DNA from: Annona cherimola
Taxonomy: Eukaryota; Streptophyta; Magnoliopsida; Magnoliales; Annonaceae
NCBI GenBank assembly: GCA_030490835.1
Contig: CM059972.1
Location: forward strand, 58,385,563-58,449,562
Direction of reading: 5' to 3'
DNA length: 64,000 bases
Shown one piece after another: positions 24,574-36,363 of the stretch. The notes under the pieces were generated by a model. It searched no databases. It saw nothing but the letters and a program-made list of their open reading frames with translations, and was not told where the DNA came from. Numbering within the stretch: position 1 is the stretch's first letter; every line of letters starts with the position of its first letter. Made by a program: the position numbers and the translations under genes.

Positions 24574-25499
24574 CTGCAATGTTTTGAGAATTAAAGACTA
24601 ACAATAGAAACACCACATTCAAATGCAATATTTAGAGATAAAACTCAAGTCGGGTTATACTAAGTTTAGGTGAACCTATACCCTAATCCTGATATTGGAA
24701 TCCGGGTTCGGACCTAGTTGGCATTGGTTTCGATCTTAGTTTCAGGTTAAAATTCAGGTTATTCTCAAACCAATGGAAGTTAAAATTTACTAATAGTAAT
24801 AATAAATTTTTTTGAACATTATTGCATTCATACTAATTTTAGAAGTTTTTTTATCATAGTAACTTTTTATTTATAATTGCGCATGAATATATTTTTATGA
24901 CCTATGATATCTTTAGTTTTAATGAAGTTAGTCTTTTATTTAAAAAATAATTACAAGTAGTAATGAATTTAACATTAACAATCAAGGTAAGAAAAATAAA
25001 TGGTATATAACATGAAACCATTATCTAAAGTTTAATAAAAGTAAAACTTATATATATATAGTTAATTTGTGCATATGCAATAATTTTAAACAGTTGATAT
25101 ATTTGTAATTGTTTGCAAATAACTAGTAAAGTTACGTAAATGCAATGAATTCAACTTTTATGGATTGATGTTGATAACATTTAGGTTTTAGAATAAATAT
25201 TTTATAATTTAATTAGGTTATAATTACATGAAAAAAATTTATTGTAATTATAACTAGATGTTTAATGCATAAATTAATATAATTATTTTAATAAGCTAAG
25301 AAAAATATCGGGTTCGAACCGGGTTGAGTTTTGATACCAGGTTGATATAAACCTGGTGTTGATTTCAGGTTCTCTCGGGTCGATTGAAACTGAGTCTAAT
25401 TAGAAAAATATATATAAAAAAATAAAAAAAATAAAAAAAAACCAAACTTGGTTTTAAACGAGATCAGGTCGGACGGGTTTGGACTATCCCGGTGTCAAG

Positions 25500-26080
25500 T
25501 TATACCCGTAATATTCATTAAACAAAGAAGAGCAAAGTCCGCCAAGAAGAAACTAGAAAATTGACGCCGTGAAAATCGACGCTGAGAGAAGCATCACAGA
25601 AATCGACTCGATTTTCGATGGCCTTCAAAGACAGATTTATGAAAATTCGTGAAGCGATTGCAAATCGAAGAGAAAAAACATAGGGAATTAGTTGCAAATA
25701 GGATTTGTTCAGTAACAAGGCGGACCTATGAAAGAAAGGTTGTGATTGAGAGAGAGGGATGAGAATGGGAGCTCACGAAAGGAGAGAGGGTTGGGAATCA
25801 GAGCTTAATGAAGGAGAGAGAAGGGAAGGAGGAGAGTTTACAGGAAGATGCAGCAGGGAGAGGGATGGGAGATCATTGGTTGGGGGAAAGAGGGGTGTAA
25901 GAAAGCAGGGCTCCGTTGAGATTGGAAAAAGCACTCCTGTAACGATTAGAAAAGAAAGAGCTTGGCTAGTGGACAACATGATCGAAGGACGATTGGAAGA
26001 ATCGATATTCTTCATTCGTTGCCGAATTTGTCATCGAAACATTAGTCTGTTATCGTGCAAGCTAAGTTTGAGAATTACTT
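25500..26080 (-). promoter_or_regulatory. Possible pyrimidine-rich leader of a minus-strand gene
   Basis: The + strand is strongly purine-rich (GAGAGAGAGGG, GGAAGGAGG), so a minus-strand transcript would carry a long CT-rich leader as many plant 5' UTRs do. It lies upstream, in the right direction, of the candidate exons at 24.5, 21.2 and 20.8 kb. The open frames on both strands (107 and 80 codons) are low-complexity and probably not coding. Confidence 0.3.
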
Positions 26081-27015
26081 AAAACTTAGAACTTTCATGC
26101 ACGTCTTATCTACTTCACCAAATTTAGTTATCCGCATTCTGGTGCTGCAACATATCAATCAACATTAAAAAGAAAGCGAAATTCTATTAAAAACAGAAAA
26201 GAAGGTGAAAATATCTTAAAATTTTATAGTATGAGATTTTCTATTTGTTGCCAAATCTAATGTAATTGTAAGCCATGTCAGAGAATATGATTAGGAATTT
26301 CACTTGAAAGCATGATTAATGTTTTTACTTTGGATTTTAAAACCAGATATTATCTCCTACCTAACATGTTCAACAAACAGTTGCATGCTCATTGAAATCG
26401 AGGATCTCCATTTTAAATTTTTATCAATCATAATATTAAAGTTATAAAAAGTGCCAATCTTCGCACTTTATATAAGAAACTGTTTGATTTTTAGGCGTTT
26501 TATATTATAAAAGACTTAATAGACTTAATAGACTTATTGACTTGAGTTGGACATACAAAATGAGTCCATCATCAAAGAGGTCCATAAAAATGGCATAGAA
26601 ATATAGAATGTAAGTTTTTTTTATTACAGGATTTTACGCAGAAAACCACTTCCTGTAATTAACAGTTATCGAAGCCTAAACATGGCAGCACATAGGCCTA
26701 GATGTGAAACTAACCTGCCTAAACTAGGTTCACTATAGAACGTAAGTTGCAGTTTTTGATGGCATTTAGGTTGAGATGGGAGAAGAATATGTGAATCTTA
26801 GCCTGTACTATTGTCTGTTCCCATGACTAAGAGAGAAGGGTGACAAAAGTGCGTGAATTAACTAGACAAACTGCAACCCCCATGAAAAACCATGACACAG
26901 AATGCAAATTCAATCAACTTCCCATTAGTATACTTATTTTGAAGAAAAAGAGGGATACAAGCCCTTCTATATACAGGGGCCTAATCTTCTACAACTAAGC
27001 CATTTTTAATCCGTT
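26081..27015. other. Intergenic DNA, no gene seen
   Basis: AT-rich sequence without a recognisable frame or repeat. A triple AGACTTA repeat is present near 26510-26540. Confidence 0.5.
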
Positions 27016-27019
27016 AGAA

Positions 27020-27245
27020 ATATTATTTTAAATTTTATAAAACTATTGTAATTGGCGGATATAATTCACTAAGTTTTATCATTTTCGGATGTGTTTATAT
27101 TTTTAAAAATTTTAAACATGTTGTGGTCCAAAATACTCTTGTATTCAAAATTCAAATAATATATAAATATATCCAAAAAATGATAAATTTTATTTTACGT
27201 ATTATCTACACATATCACAACAATTTTATAAGAAAATGAAATAAA
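27020..27245. mobile_element. Foldback MITE
   Basis: TTATAAAACTATTGTAAT...TTTATCATTTTCGGATGTGTTTATA on the left is mirrored by TATAAATATATCCAAAAAATGATAAA...CACAACAATTTTATAAGAAAA on the right. It is a short AT-rich foldback unit without coding sequence. Confidence 0.5.
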
Positions 27246-27556
27246 ATATACCATCTTTGACTGGTTGGAAATGATCAATTTCCTAGAAATCCCTAGGTAA
27301 AAAGTATTATTTATTTAAAACATTGACAACGTTTACAAATTATATATTTTATTTTCATTCATTTTACGGTGAATATCATAACTAGTTTGCTGATAATAAC
27401 ATATTCCTTTTTCATCATCCACCACACAAGCACTCCAGATTCACAAGTGAATATTTGTACTTCCTTCTTTTTGGAATATATGCATGCTTTCGTGCAATTA
27501 TCAAAAGTAAAGAAACCAAGGAAAAAATAAACGGACTAGCTATATGTAAAGAGAAA

Positions 27557-29395
27557 TGATTTTGTTAGCCCAGACTAAGCAAATATCTCACTTAGCTCAC
27601 TGTCAAGCTGTGTATATGTCTAATTAAACAATTCATAAACAGCTTGATTTAACACAAATATACATTTTGAACAAGTAATAAAGATTGAGTAGAGTGTCAA
27701 TCCTATGAGAAGAGAGTTAAATCGTAACACAACCAAAGAATTCAATTGCCCATTATGAATTGTTGATTTAAATAAATTATATCATTGAAAGTGTAAGTAA
27801 CAATAATTTAAACTAACAACTACTAAGTATAAGGTTGCAATGAATAGAGATTTCTAAGAAATGATTAGATAGACGGAAGTTATGAATTCCTCGACTCCAA
27901 CCATGTTAAATTAGTTCCTTTTTAATTAGTTGTGTAGAGAGTTACTAATCTAGGTTCATTTATATTTATATATGTCTTCCAACACATATAACTATAACTA
28001 TATTTTAGTCAATTGCTATGTTCATATGCAACAAAGTAAAACAAGGTTGATTTGCGCGTAACGTAATCAATATCACACAGAGTTAATAAGTATATTTTTA
28101 TCCACATTAACAACCAACTACCACAAGCAGCTAGAAACTTATGTTTTACATATGGATCTTATCTAAGTCTCACATTTTCAAGCATAGATCTAGATATTAC
28201 ATCTAACTACAAGGTGTCCAATCTTATAGAAACATAAGCATGATATGTAAAGGTAAACCTTACACAACACAAGTTATTGCAACATCATATATTCATTTTA
28301 GCATATAAAAACCAACTTAAACATAGTCTAAGAGCTCAAGTTCATCATAATCTTCCACCACAAGTTCTAGCTCAAGAACACGACAAAGACTCCCATTAAA
28401 ATCATGTTTACATACATCCTAAAGGAAAAGTATGATAAAAATAAGAGAATAGAGAGAAAGGGAAGATGAAACTCAGTAGATTTCTCTCTCCAGCTCAATC
28501 TCCATCTTGATCTTCATCTCTAGCTTGAAATCCCTTCTCTTCTTCTCATTGGAACACTCCTTCATGCCCCCTTAGTTATGGTCTTGAAACCCTAAGAGAT
28601 GAATTTATATGGGCCTCAAATATGCTTCACACATGTGCAAAAATCACACACATACACTTTGTGGTCACAACCACGACCTTGCTGGACAACTAGTAGTGCA
28701 AGTTCAGTGAGGTGGTGGACTTAGTGGCTGCAGCCACCACCTTGTTGGTGTCAGATTCACACTTTGACAACTCCAAGTGATTTCTCTCTCATTTCATCCT
28801 CTTTTTATCTTGAATTTGCATGGGAGTTGCTCTTCTTTCCTACAACAAAAAGTAAAAACAAGTAGATACATTTGTAAATGATCGAATGAAATTAACATAA
28901 TTAAAATGACATAAATTTTAATTAGATGCAACTTAAAATGCATGAAAACTACACAAGATGCAATAATTACATAAATGATGAAAAGTAATGCAAAACCTAT
29001 ACAAGTTTACATGTTTCTCTTGAATTAGCATTCGAAACTAACACAAAATGAGTCTTGATAACTCGTCTCAAAAAATTCATTTACAACACTTTTTTCGCTT
29101 TTTAAATACATTTGTTTATCTAAATATATTTAACATATAAACCAAGTTTTACCATTTTTATATACATGTATATATTTCTTTAAGATTTTTAAAGATCCAC
29201 ATGTATAAATACACAAATCTTTAAAAATCTCAAAAAAATAAATACAAATATCCAAAAATTGTAAAATTTAGTTTATATGTTAAATACACTTAAATAATAA
29301 GTGTATGAAGAAAAAATAAAAAAAATATTGTAAATAATTTTTGAAAATGAGCTAAGCGAGATATTTACTTATTTAGTCTGAACTGATAAGATCAT
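27557..29395. mobile_element. Foldback MITE split by an LTR-like insertion
   Basis: The outer left arm (27557-27600, ATGATTTTGTTAGCCCAGAC...) is the inverted copy of the right end (29345-29395). The inner left arm (29061-29180) is the inverted copy of 29200-29345. Joining the left arm pieces gives a normal foldback MITE, so the 27601-29060 block is a later insertion. Confidence 0.6.
27601..29060 (-). mobile_element. Probable solo LTR inserted in the MITE arm
   Basis: Begins TGTCAAG and ends CTTGATA, a short inverted terminal repeat with one mismatch. The left part (TAATAAAGATTGAGTAGAGTGTCAATCC region, 27680-27706) looks like the reverse complement of the end of a Gypsy-type plant LTR. No second LTR or coding region is seen. 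Target duplications are not clear, so the class is uncertain. Confidence 0.45.
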
Positions 29396-29717
29396 TCCTC
29401 AATGTGAAGTAAATGACTCTTAGTTAGTTAAGATGTCATGTGATATAAAAAGAATGAGAAAAGATGGCAAAACTGTTTTTTTTTTTTCCCTTTTCCTATT
29501 TACCAGACTAAGAGGTTAAAAAAAGGGTGACGGTATTGATAGGCACAAAAGATCCGCATTTGTTTTCATGCATGCTGTGGCGTCGTGGGCGAAGGTAGCT
29601 TGTCTAGATGTGTGGGATGCGTCGCATGGTTTTGCTGTCCGGGCACATGGAATGGGTGGTGGGCACTCACTGTCACATGCACTGCATGCAGTAACAATAA
29701 AAGGGAGCAGGAAGGAT

Positions 29718-30096
29718 GGACAGCGATTGTATGCACTCAGGGTGCATTGAGCTCTCAATGCACCCGGGTGCATAAAACCATTTTTTTTATTTTTTTTCGA
29801 AATTTTTTTTACACAATGATTAATCTAAGTGTATTTAATATATGTATAAATTTTTACCAATTTTGGAGACTTTTAGATATTTTTTTTAGATTTTTAAAAA
29901 TCAGTTGCATTTTTTAAAAATCTAAAAAAAATATCTAAAAGTCTCCAAAATTGGTAAACATTTATACATATGTTAAATATACCTAGATTAACAGCTTGAT
30001 GAAAAAAAATTCAAAAAAAAAAAAAAAAAAAAAATAGGTGTAGCACACCCGGGTGCATTCAGGCTCAATGCACCCGGGTGCATACGACCGCTTTCC
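29718..30096. mobile_element. Mutator-like MITE, copy 1
   Basis: Terminal inverted repeats start GGACAGCGATTGTATGCAC on the left and end GCATACGACCGCTTTCC on the right, with a foldback interior meeting near 29905. Flanks AGGAAGGAT (29709-29717) and AGAAAAGAT (30097-30105) agree at 7 of 9 positions, fitting a decayed 9-bp Mutator-type duplication. Each terminal repeat contains its own hairpin (29740-29751 against 29754-29765). It is the same family as 46861-47250. Confidence 0.8.
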
Positions 30097-30409
30097 AGAA
30101 AAGATCCCCTGTCATTGACCCCCACCACCTGTCACGTGATTATGCAGGGACATTGCAGCATAATCCCCACACTCTCTCTCTCTCTCTAAAAATAAATAAG
30201 AAATAATTATTGCAGCATTTTATTGGAATCTCTCATGATTTTGGCCCATATCAACCTGTAAAAGGCATGGATGCCAAAGAAGAACAGAGAGGAGAGAATG
30301 GACCAAGACGTGCCTTATGTTAATATATGAAGTAAGAAACAAGGAGGCCAAGGAGGAGCGTTCTGCCTCCTTATGCATTAAGGTAGGACACAATGTACCT
30401 TTTCTTATT

Positions 30410-30700
30410 CTCAAGCTATGTTCGATTATGTTAAAAAAAATTCAAACTAAAACTTTTCGGTTTAAAATTTTTGAATTTTTTTCCATCTTCGTGATTATTC
30501 TATTTTTTAATTATTTATTCATATCTTTTTTTATAATTATCATATTTTTTAATAATTTCTGCACAACTACTTTGGTCTATATATTTAAATTTATTTTTCA
30601 CTAATTATTATTACCCATATTTTATCACATCATTTTCTTTTTATTTCAAAAAAATTTCATCTAAAATTTTTATCACTTTCTAAAAGCACCCTTAATTTAG
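30410..30700. mobile_element. AT-rich MITE-like repeat (family related to 41450 and 45500)
   Basis: TTCAAACTAAAACTTTTCGGTTTAAAA on the left and ATTTCATCTAAAATTTTTATCAC...AAGCACCC on the right match, in inverted order, the units at about 41450-41725 and 45500-45800. No coding sequence. Borders are approximate. Confidence 0.45.
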
Positions 30701-30879
30701 GATGGTATTAGCTGGACACGAAAGCAAATAAAAAATAGTTTAATTTTAAAAAAAATTGCACACGGAAATAAATGCCGTAACCTTTTCCCACGTTAATCAC
30801 CGGTTATGGTTCAGCGTCGTTAACGATCCAAAAATCCTGATGAGGACACGATGATATTTTTATTGAGATCCAATGTGGT

Positions 30880-32795
30880 TATCATAGTTATCTCTAGTTT
30901 GGAACTTAAATTGGAACTTAAAAAAGATCTATAGAGAAATACGATCCAATACATGTGAATATACTATAAGTTGTGGTATAGTTAGCTCAAAATGGGCTCC
31001 ATATTTATTTAAATGTATTGATGTTTTATACAATCATTTATCCATACATAAATTAAGCCTTAGATGGTTTACATGCTGAAAAATAACTTTAAAATTATTA
31101 TTTATATCAAATAATTTAATTAAGTTAGTTTTATATCATTTTCAGATGAAGCCCATGCACATATTCAATTTGGATGAAAATTGGTATGATGATAAAATAA
31201 ATAATTTTAAATATAATGGATGACATAGATTATAATTTTATAATCATATACGACCTATTTTGAGCTAACTATATTGCAAGTTATGGTGCACTATGTTGCA
31301 TTTATATATGAGTTTTGATCCAGTGGAGCTAACTATAACAAGCCCACGTGATGATAAATTGTAATTTTACTCTATCAATTGTATTCAGAATTGTTTATTT
31401 TATAGCAATTCAATTTTCATACGAATTCGATACATGTATTGCTCCTATGTGAAAATAGGACAACATTAATATAATAAAATAATTTGATATAAATAATAAT
31501 TTTAAAGTTATTTTTTCAACATGTAAATTATCTAAGATATAATTTATATATTAATAAATGATTTATAAAGTACTAATATATTTAAATGGATGTGGCGCCC
31601 ATTTCGAGCCAACTACATCATAAGTTACAGTGCAGTTAGTTGTATAAGATCATTTTTATATAGAAAAATATGTTTTGGTGCAGTTTGACTACATTATAGT
31701 TATACTGCAATGCACTATAAAATGAGGCAGATATACATTTGAAATGCATTAATACATTATATAATCATTCATCCATATAAGAATTAATTTTTAAATAGTT
31801 TAGATATTGAAAATAAAACTTTAAAATTGTTATTTAAATCAAATAATTTTATTGTATTGATTTTGTCAACACTTCAAACGGCATATATAGACCTATTCAA
31901 ATTGAATGAAATTGATATGTCACTAAAATAAATAATTATAAATGAATATGTAAGATAACTAATGATTTTATGATCAAATAAAGCCCGTTTACAATGGACT
32001 GCGCCTTATAGTTGTATGCACCAAAGCAAATTCCACATGTATATATATATGAGAACCTTTTCTGTATAGTGAAACTACACCATAATTAACAGCGCATTTG
32101 GCCCTAAATGGGTCTTGCAGATACTTAAATATATTGATAATTTATATGATCATTTATCCATATACAAATTTTATAGCAAATGGTTTACATGTTAAAAAAA
32201 TAATTTTAAAGTTATTATTTATATCAAACTATTTTATTATGTTAAATTTGTACTATTTTCAGATAAGGTCTATACATATATTCAATTAGGGTAAAAATTG
32301 GTATGTAATAGAATACATAATTTTAAATACAATGGGTCGAGTAGATTATAATTTTATGATCATGTAGGGCCCATTTTCAGGTAACTGTACTGTAATTGTG
32401 GTGCAGTGAAGCTGTACTTGAATTTTTCTATATATATATATGAGAGATCCCATCGTGTGCGCAGTCCACTGTAAAATGAGCCTCACACATATTAAAATTT
32501 AATGAAACTTTATACAATTATTTATTCATATAAAAATCATACTTTAGATAGTTTAGATGTTGAAAATACCACTTTAAACTTGATATTTATGTTAAACTAT
32601 TGTATTGCATTGATTTGCACTATTTTAATATGGGGACCACACACATGTTGGATTTGGATGAAAATTAGTATACTGATAAAGTGAACAATTCTAAATATAA
32701 TAGGTGGGGTGGATTTTCCATTCATGATCACGTGGGGCCAACAATGCATGGATTGCATCATAATTATGGTGCAGTCTGAATGCACTTGATAGTTT

Positions 32796-32815
<20 letters not shown>
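30880..32815. mobile_element. Cluster of five related TIR MITEs
   Basis: At least five units of about 350-430 bp lie next to one another: about 30945-31310 (+), 31315-31665 (inverted), 31670-32045 (+), 32060-32430 (+) and 32440-32805 (+). Each has terminal sequence like TAGTTAGCTCAAAATGGGC at one end and its inverted version at the other. Interiors share TTTATCCATA and TGGATGAAAATTGGTAT motifs. TA runs separate some copies. Open frames here are chance. Confidence 0.65.

Positions 32816-32833
<18 letters not shown>
32803..32833. repeat. (TA)n microsatellite
   Basis: About fifteen TA dinucleotides between two MITE copies, a likely insertion target for this family. Confidence 0.9.
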
Positions 32834-32834
<1 letters not shown>

Positions 32835-32836
<2 letters not shown>

Positions 32837-33245
32837 TCATCCTCATCAAGTACGTTTATGGGCTACATTTGTTAAAATATATCTATTCATGTATAAATTA
32901 TGAAAAACACTTAAATCTATCCATATGTATTAGAATGTAACAATACTTTATAGAATCATTTATCAACATATTATTGATATTTTAGATAGTTTGGATGTTA
33001 AAAAAACTAATTTAAAGTTAATATTTTAGCATTGAAAAATTTTATTATATTGATTTTATACATTAATAGATGGGACCCATAAACGGTGAAATTTTAAAAA
33101 TAAAAGTGTTTTCAAGATACTATAAATGATGATAAATACGACGGATGGAATAGATTTTCCATCTACTCTCAAAATTTTAAAACTAGAGGGTGTTACATAG
33201 AAAAGGAGTTTCATAGAAGCAAAATCGTATATAAATGTAGATGAA
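32835..33245. mobile_element. TIR MITE of the second family
   Basis: Contains AAATCTATCCATATGTATTAGAATG and TTTAGATAGTTTGGATGTT blocks and ends GGTGTTACATAGAAAAGGAG. It matches the units at about 40790-41290, 42900-43395 and, inverted, 43715-44225. Non-coding. Confidence 0.55.
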
Positions 33246-33384
33246 AATATAAAATTAAAATCATTTGAAAGTGAAACTGATGTGATCAAAACTAATGTTT
33301 TAAAGACAAATATGACAACTAAAGTGAAAATGTCCTGATTAAAACCAGTGTTTTAAAAATCGAATTACCACCGAGCACTTGACC

Positions 33385-33428
33385 CTCTGGTAACCTGGGA
33401 AGGCCACTCTGGTAACCTGGGAAGGCCA
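33385..33428. repeat. 22-bp direct duplication
   Basis: Two perfect adjacent copies of a 22-base unit beginning CTCTGGTAACCTGGG. It sits in an unassigned stretch (33300-33600) with no gene. Confidence 0.9.
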
Positions 33429-34010
33429 AAAAATCAGTCACCCAGGTTCCAAACTTCCCCTCTCTCAGTAAGAGGGATTTTACAGTGACCCCCTGAAAAG
33501 TGAGGGGATCTTTACATAATTTTTCTTTAGTGTGGAGGTTTTACAGATTTCCCCCCGTTACGAGGGTTTTATAAAAAATTCCTTTCACGGTGTGACAATT
33601 ATAAATGTAGATTGTAATATCGGTCCTCACATTGTAAAAATACCAATAAGAAAAAAAATCAAACTAGGCTACATAATTCAATCGAAGACCAGTTCTATTG
33701 TAATCGTTGAATGGGCAATTCTCTTTCCCTACAGTTGAGAAATAGGGGTGTTAATGGTCATGATTAACCCACCAATCCGCTTGTTCAACCCGTTTATAAA
33801 TGAGTTTTGGTTGAGACTTTTGAATAAATGGATTATAATCCACTAACCCGTTCAACTATTTAATTAAATAAATAGATTAGGGTTGAGATTTTATAATCCT
33901 TCAACATATTTAGTAACCCATTTAACCCTTTGAACCTGTGTAACTTGTTCAACCCAGTTAACTCATTTAACCCATTAAAGTTATATATATATATAGAGAA
34001 AGAAAGAAAA

Positions 34011-34380
34011 AAATATTCAAGTGCAACTTAACTACACCACAATTACAGTGCAATTACCTCAAAATGGGTCCCAGATGATCATAAAATTATAATCTACTCC
34101 GCCAGTTATATTTAGAATTATGTATTCTATTACTATACTAATTTTCATCCCAATTGGATATGTGTATGGACCCCATCTGAAAATAGTACAGATTCAACAT
34201 AATAAAATAATTTGATGTAAATAACAACTTTAAAGTTGTTTTTTCAACATATAAACAATTTGCTATAAAACTTATATGTGAATAAATTATTATATAAAAT
34301 ATCAATACATTTAAGTACATATAGGGTCAATTGTCAGACAAATGCATCGTTAATTATGCTGCAATCTCACTCGACAAGAA
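34011..34380. mobile_element. TIR MITE of the first family
   Basis: The left end TTCAAGTGCAACTTAACTAC and right end GCAATCTCACTCGACAAGAA are imperfect inverted repeats of about 50 bp. The interior matches the 30.9-32.8 kb cluster in inverted orientation. Confidence 0.65.
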
Positions 34381-34399
34381 AAATTTTCATCAAATATTT

Positions 34400-36120
34400 A
34401 CGGTTTCATTTCGTGGGAACCTCTATATATATTTGAGCCCAATTTAATGATTAAAAAAATCTACTCGCAACCTTGCATTAAAATCATTTGTTTCAACTTT
34501 CACAGGAAAATAAAATTTCATCCAAATCAAGATTTGCATCATCCTTCAGCAGAAAAAAAAAAAATTTGCATCGCCCCCACCTGTTTAATAAAAGCGGTAG
34601 ATACTTCAACTATAGAACTCATTGTAAACGAGATTACTCGTGATAAATCAACATTTCTTCATTTTTTCATTAATAGTATTATATTTGTTTTTTAAAATTT
34701 AAAGGGACCAGATTTTATCAGTCAGTTAAACACCTCACGGTTGGACGGTCCAATGGGACCATGAGAAACATCTCTGCAACCAACATAACGAATATCTTGA
34801 CAGACTTACATTTTATATCGAGAAATACCATCGATTCCATTCCACACACTCCCCACTCATTCTTTTAATAGTAATCCGTGGTCATTTTTGGAAATAGCCC
34901 TTTTTATTTAAGAAAATAATCTTTATTCTTTTAATAAATTATAATGAAAATATATCACCATAAACTTATGTGTGCAACTTAAGTCGAGTAAATCTAATTC
35001 AGGATAGACTTTACTCTTATCATAATTTTAAATACTTCTACCATACCTTATTTTTTGTCGGGTTAGTTCGAAACTTACTACCTTATTTTTGAAAGCCGAG
35101 TCATTCTAATTTTGATTCTAAATTAGTACTTTAAAATAGCCTTTTATATTATATTTGAACATTATAATTTTAATATAAATTTTACTTAATACCTATAATC
35201 AATACAATAATAATATAATTTTAAAATGCAATGATTAAATGCATTAAATAATAAATATTAGATAAATTAAACAATATTTACATTTATAAAGAATATATTT
35301 TATGTCTTTAAATATTATAGTATCTTAAAAATGAACTATGGAATATATATTATTAATTCGGATCGATCTCATGTGTCAGACTTTAGATCCTACCCTATCA
35401 TACCATAATTTAGCCGCCTATCCTATGGGTAAGAAAATAAAAATCCATTTTACCCATTTTAATCATGAATTTTCTTAGGTACAGCTAATCCGCCAGATTG
35501 CAAATCGGATTCTTAACGCACCCAGTGCAAGACCCACGCCACATGCAATAATTCTGTGACCTCCACAAATCTGATGCCTGCCTGGCACAGATCTGCAGAT
35601 CTGATACATTTTTTAATTTTCTCCCTTCATTTATTTATTTATTTTGGAAACATTTGAAACTCAGTAAGAACAAGAAGTAACAGGTGGACTGAAATTTCTG
35701 AATGGGTCATTTACAAGAAGAGGACGAAACAGGCAAACCCATGGGAAACATTTCCACTGAATTTTCTTTATTCTCTCAAAAATTTACCCTTTTTTGTTTT
35801 TCTTGCTAAATACAGACCTAGTCAGCGTGACAGAGAGAAAGAAAGAAGAGTTTACGGACTATGACTGGAACTATGGAAGCTTGTGCTCCTGCCATTTGGC
35901 CGCTTTTAGGCTGAGATGGCTATTGGCCACATCCCCTTTCTCCATAGGAGACGAGAAGAGACCAGAATTTTGAGAGTAGAAATACGCATATGGTTTCGTC
36001 CCTTGAAAGTACTTACTGCTGCTAGTTAACTCAACCTGTTTTCTTTATCTCCTTCCCCTTTTCTTCTCTCCCACATCATAGTTGATTTTCCCCTCACGCA
36101 GGTAAGTTTGGTAGTCAGTC
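34400..36120. other. Intergenic DNA downstream of HMGR
   Basis: No reading frame of note. On the minus strand an AATAAA (35767-35772) about 350 bp after the HMGR stop is a possible polyadenylation signal. The true 3' end cannot be fixed by eye. Confidence 0.4.
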
Positions 36121-36363
36121 TCAGGAGACTGTTCTAGTAATATCCTTGCTTGATCTGTTGTATTTCATGTGGCTCTTGACGAGCTGTCCGGCTGCAAGAG
36201 CAGACATCAGAGACAGCTCTCCAGCGAGAACAGCGCCGGCAGTGATCGTGGCCAAGAGCCTGGAATTTGCCCCTGGCGTTTCCATGTTTGCGCCCCTGAC
36301 GCCGAGAAGATTAAGGCAAGCTGACTGGGAAGCCAGTTGGGTACCGCCACCAACTGTGCCCAC
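36121..36363 (-). CDS. HMGR: HMGR exon 4
   Basis: 80 codons plus stop TGA (36123-36121), after acceptor TTTCAG. Encodes [20 protein letters not shown] to the C-terminal [12 protein letters not shown] and a short tail ITRTVS. Intron 3 before it (36364-37794, 1431 bp) is the longest and contains a GA microsatellite at 36481-36499. Confidence 0.95.
   Translation of the reverse strand: MGTVGGGTQLASQSACLNLLGVRGANMETPGANSRLLATITAGAVLAGELSLMSALAAGQLVKSHMKYNRSSKDITRTVS

Noticed and set aside
25759..26082. 107-codon + frame rich in Arg, Glu and Gly
   Set aside because: It reads through a purine-rich stretch better explained as a CT-rich leader on the minus strand; no family resemblance.
33740..33990. 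Series of AACCC and GGGTT motifs resembling telomere-like repeats
   Set aside because: Spacing is irregular and the motifs are only loosely alike; more like a decayed transposon with AACCC-rich ends than interstitial telomere.
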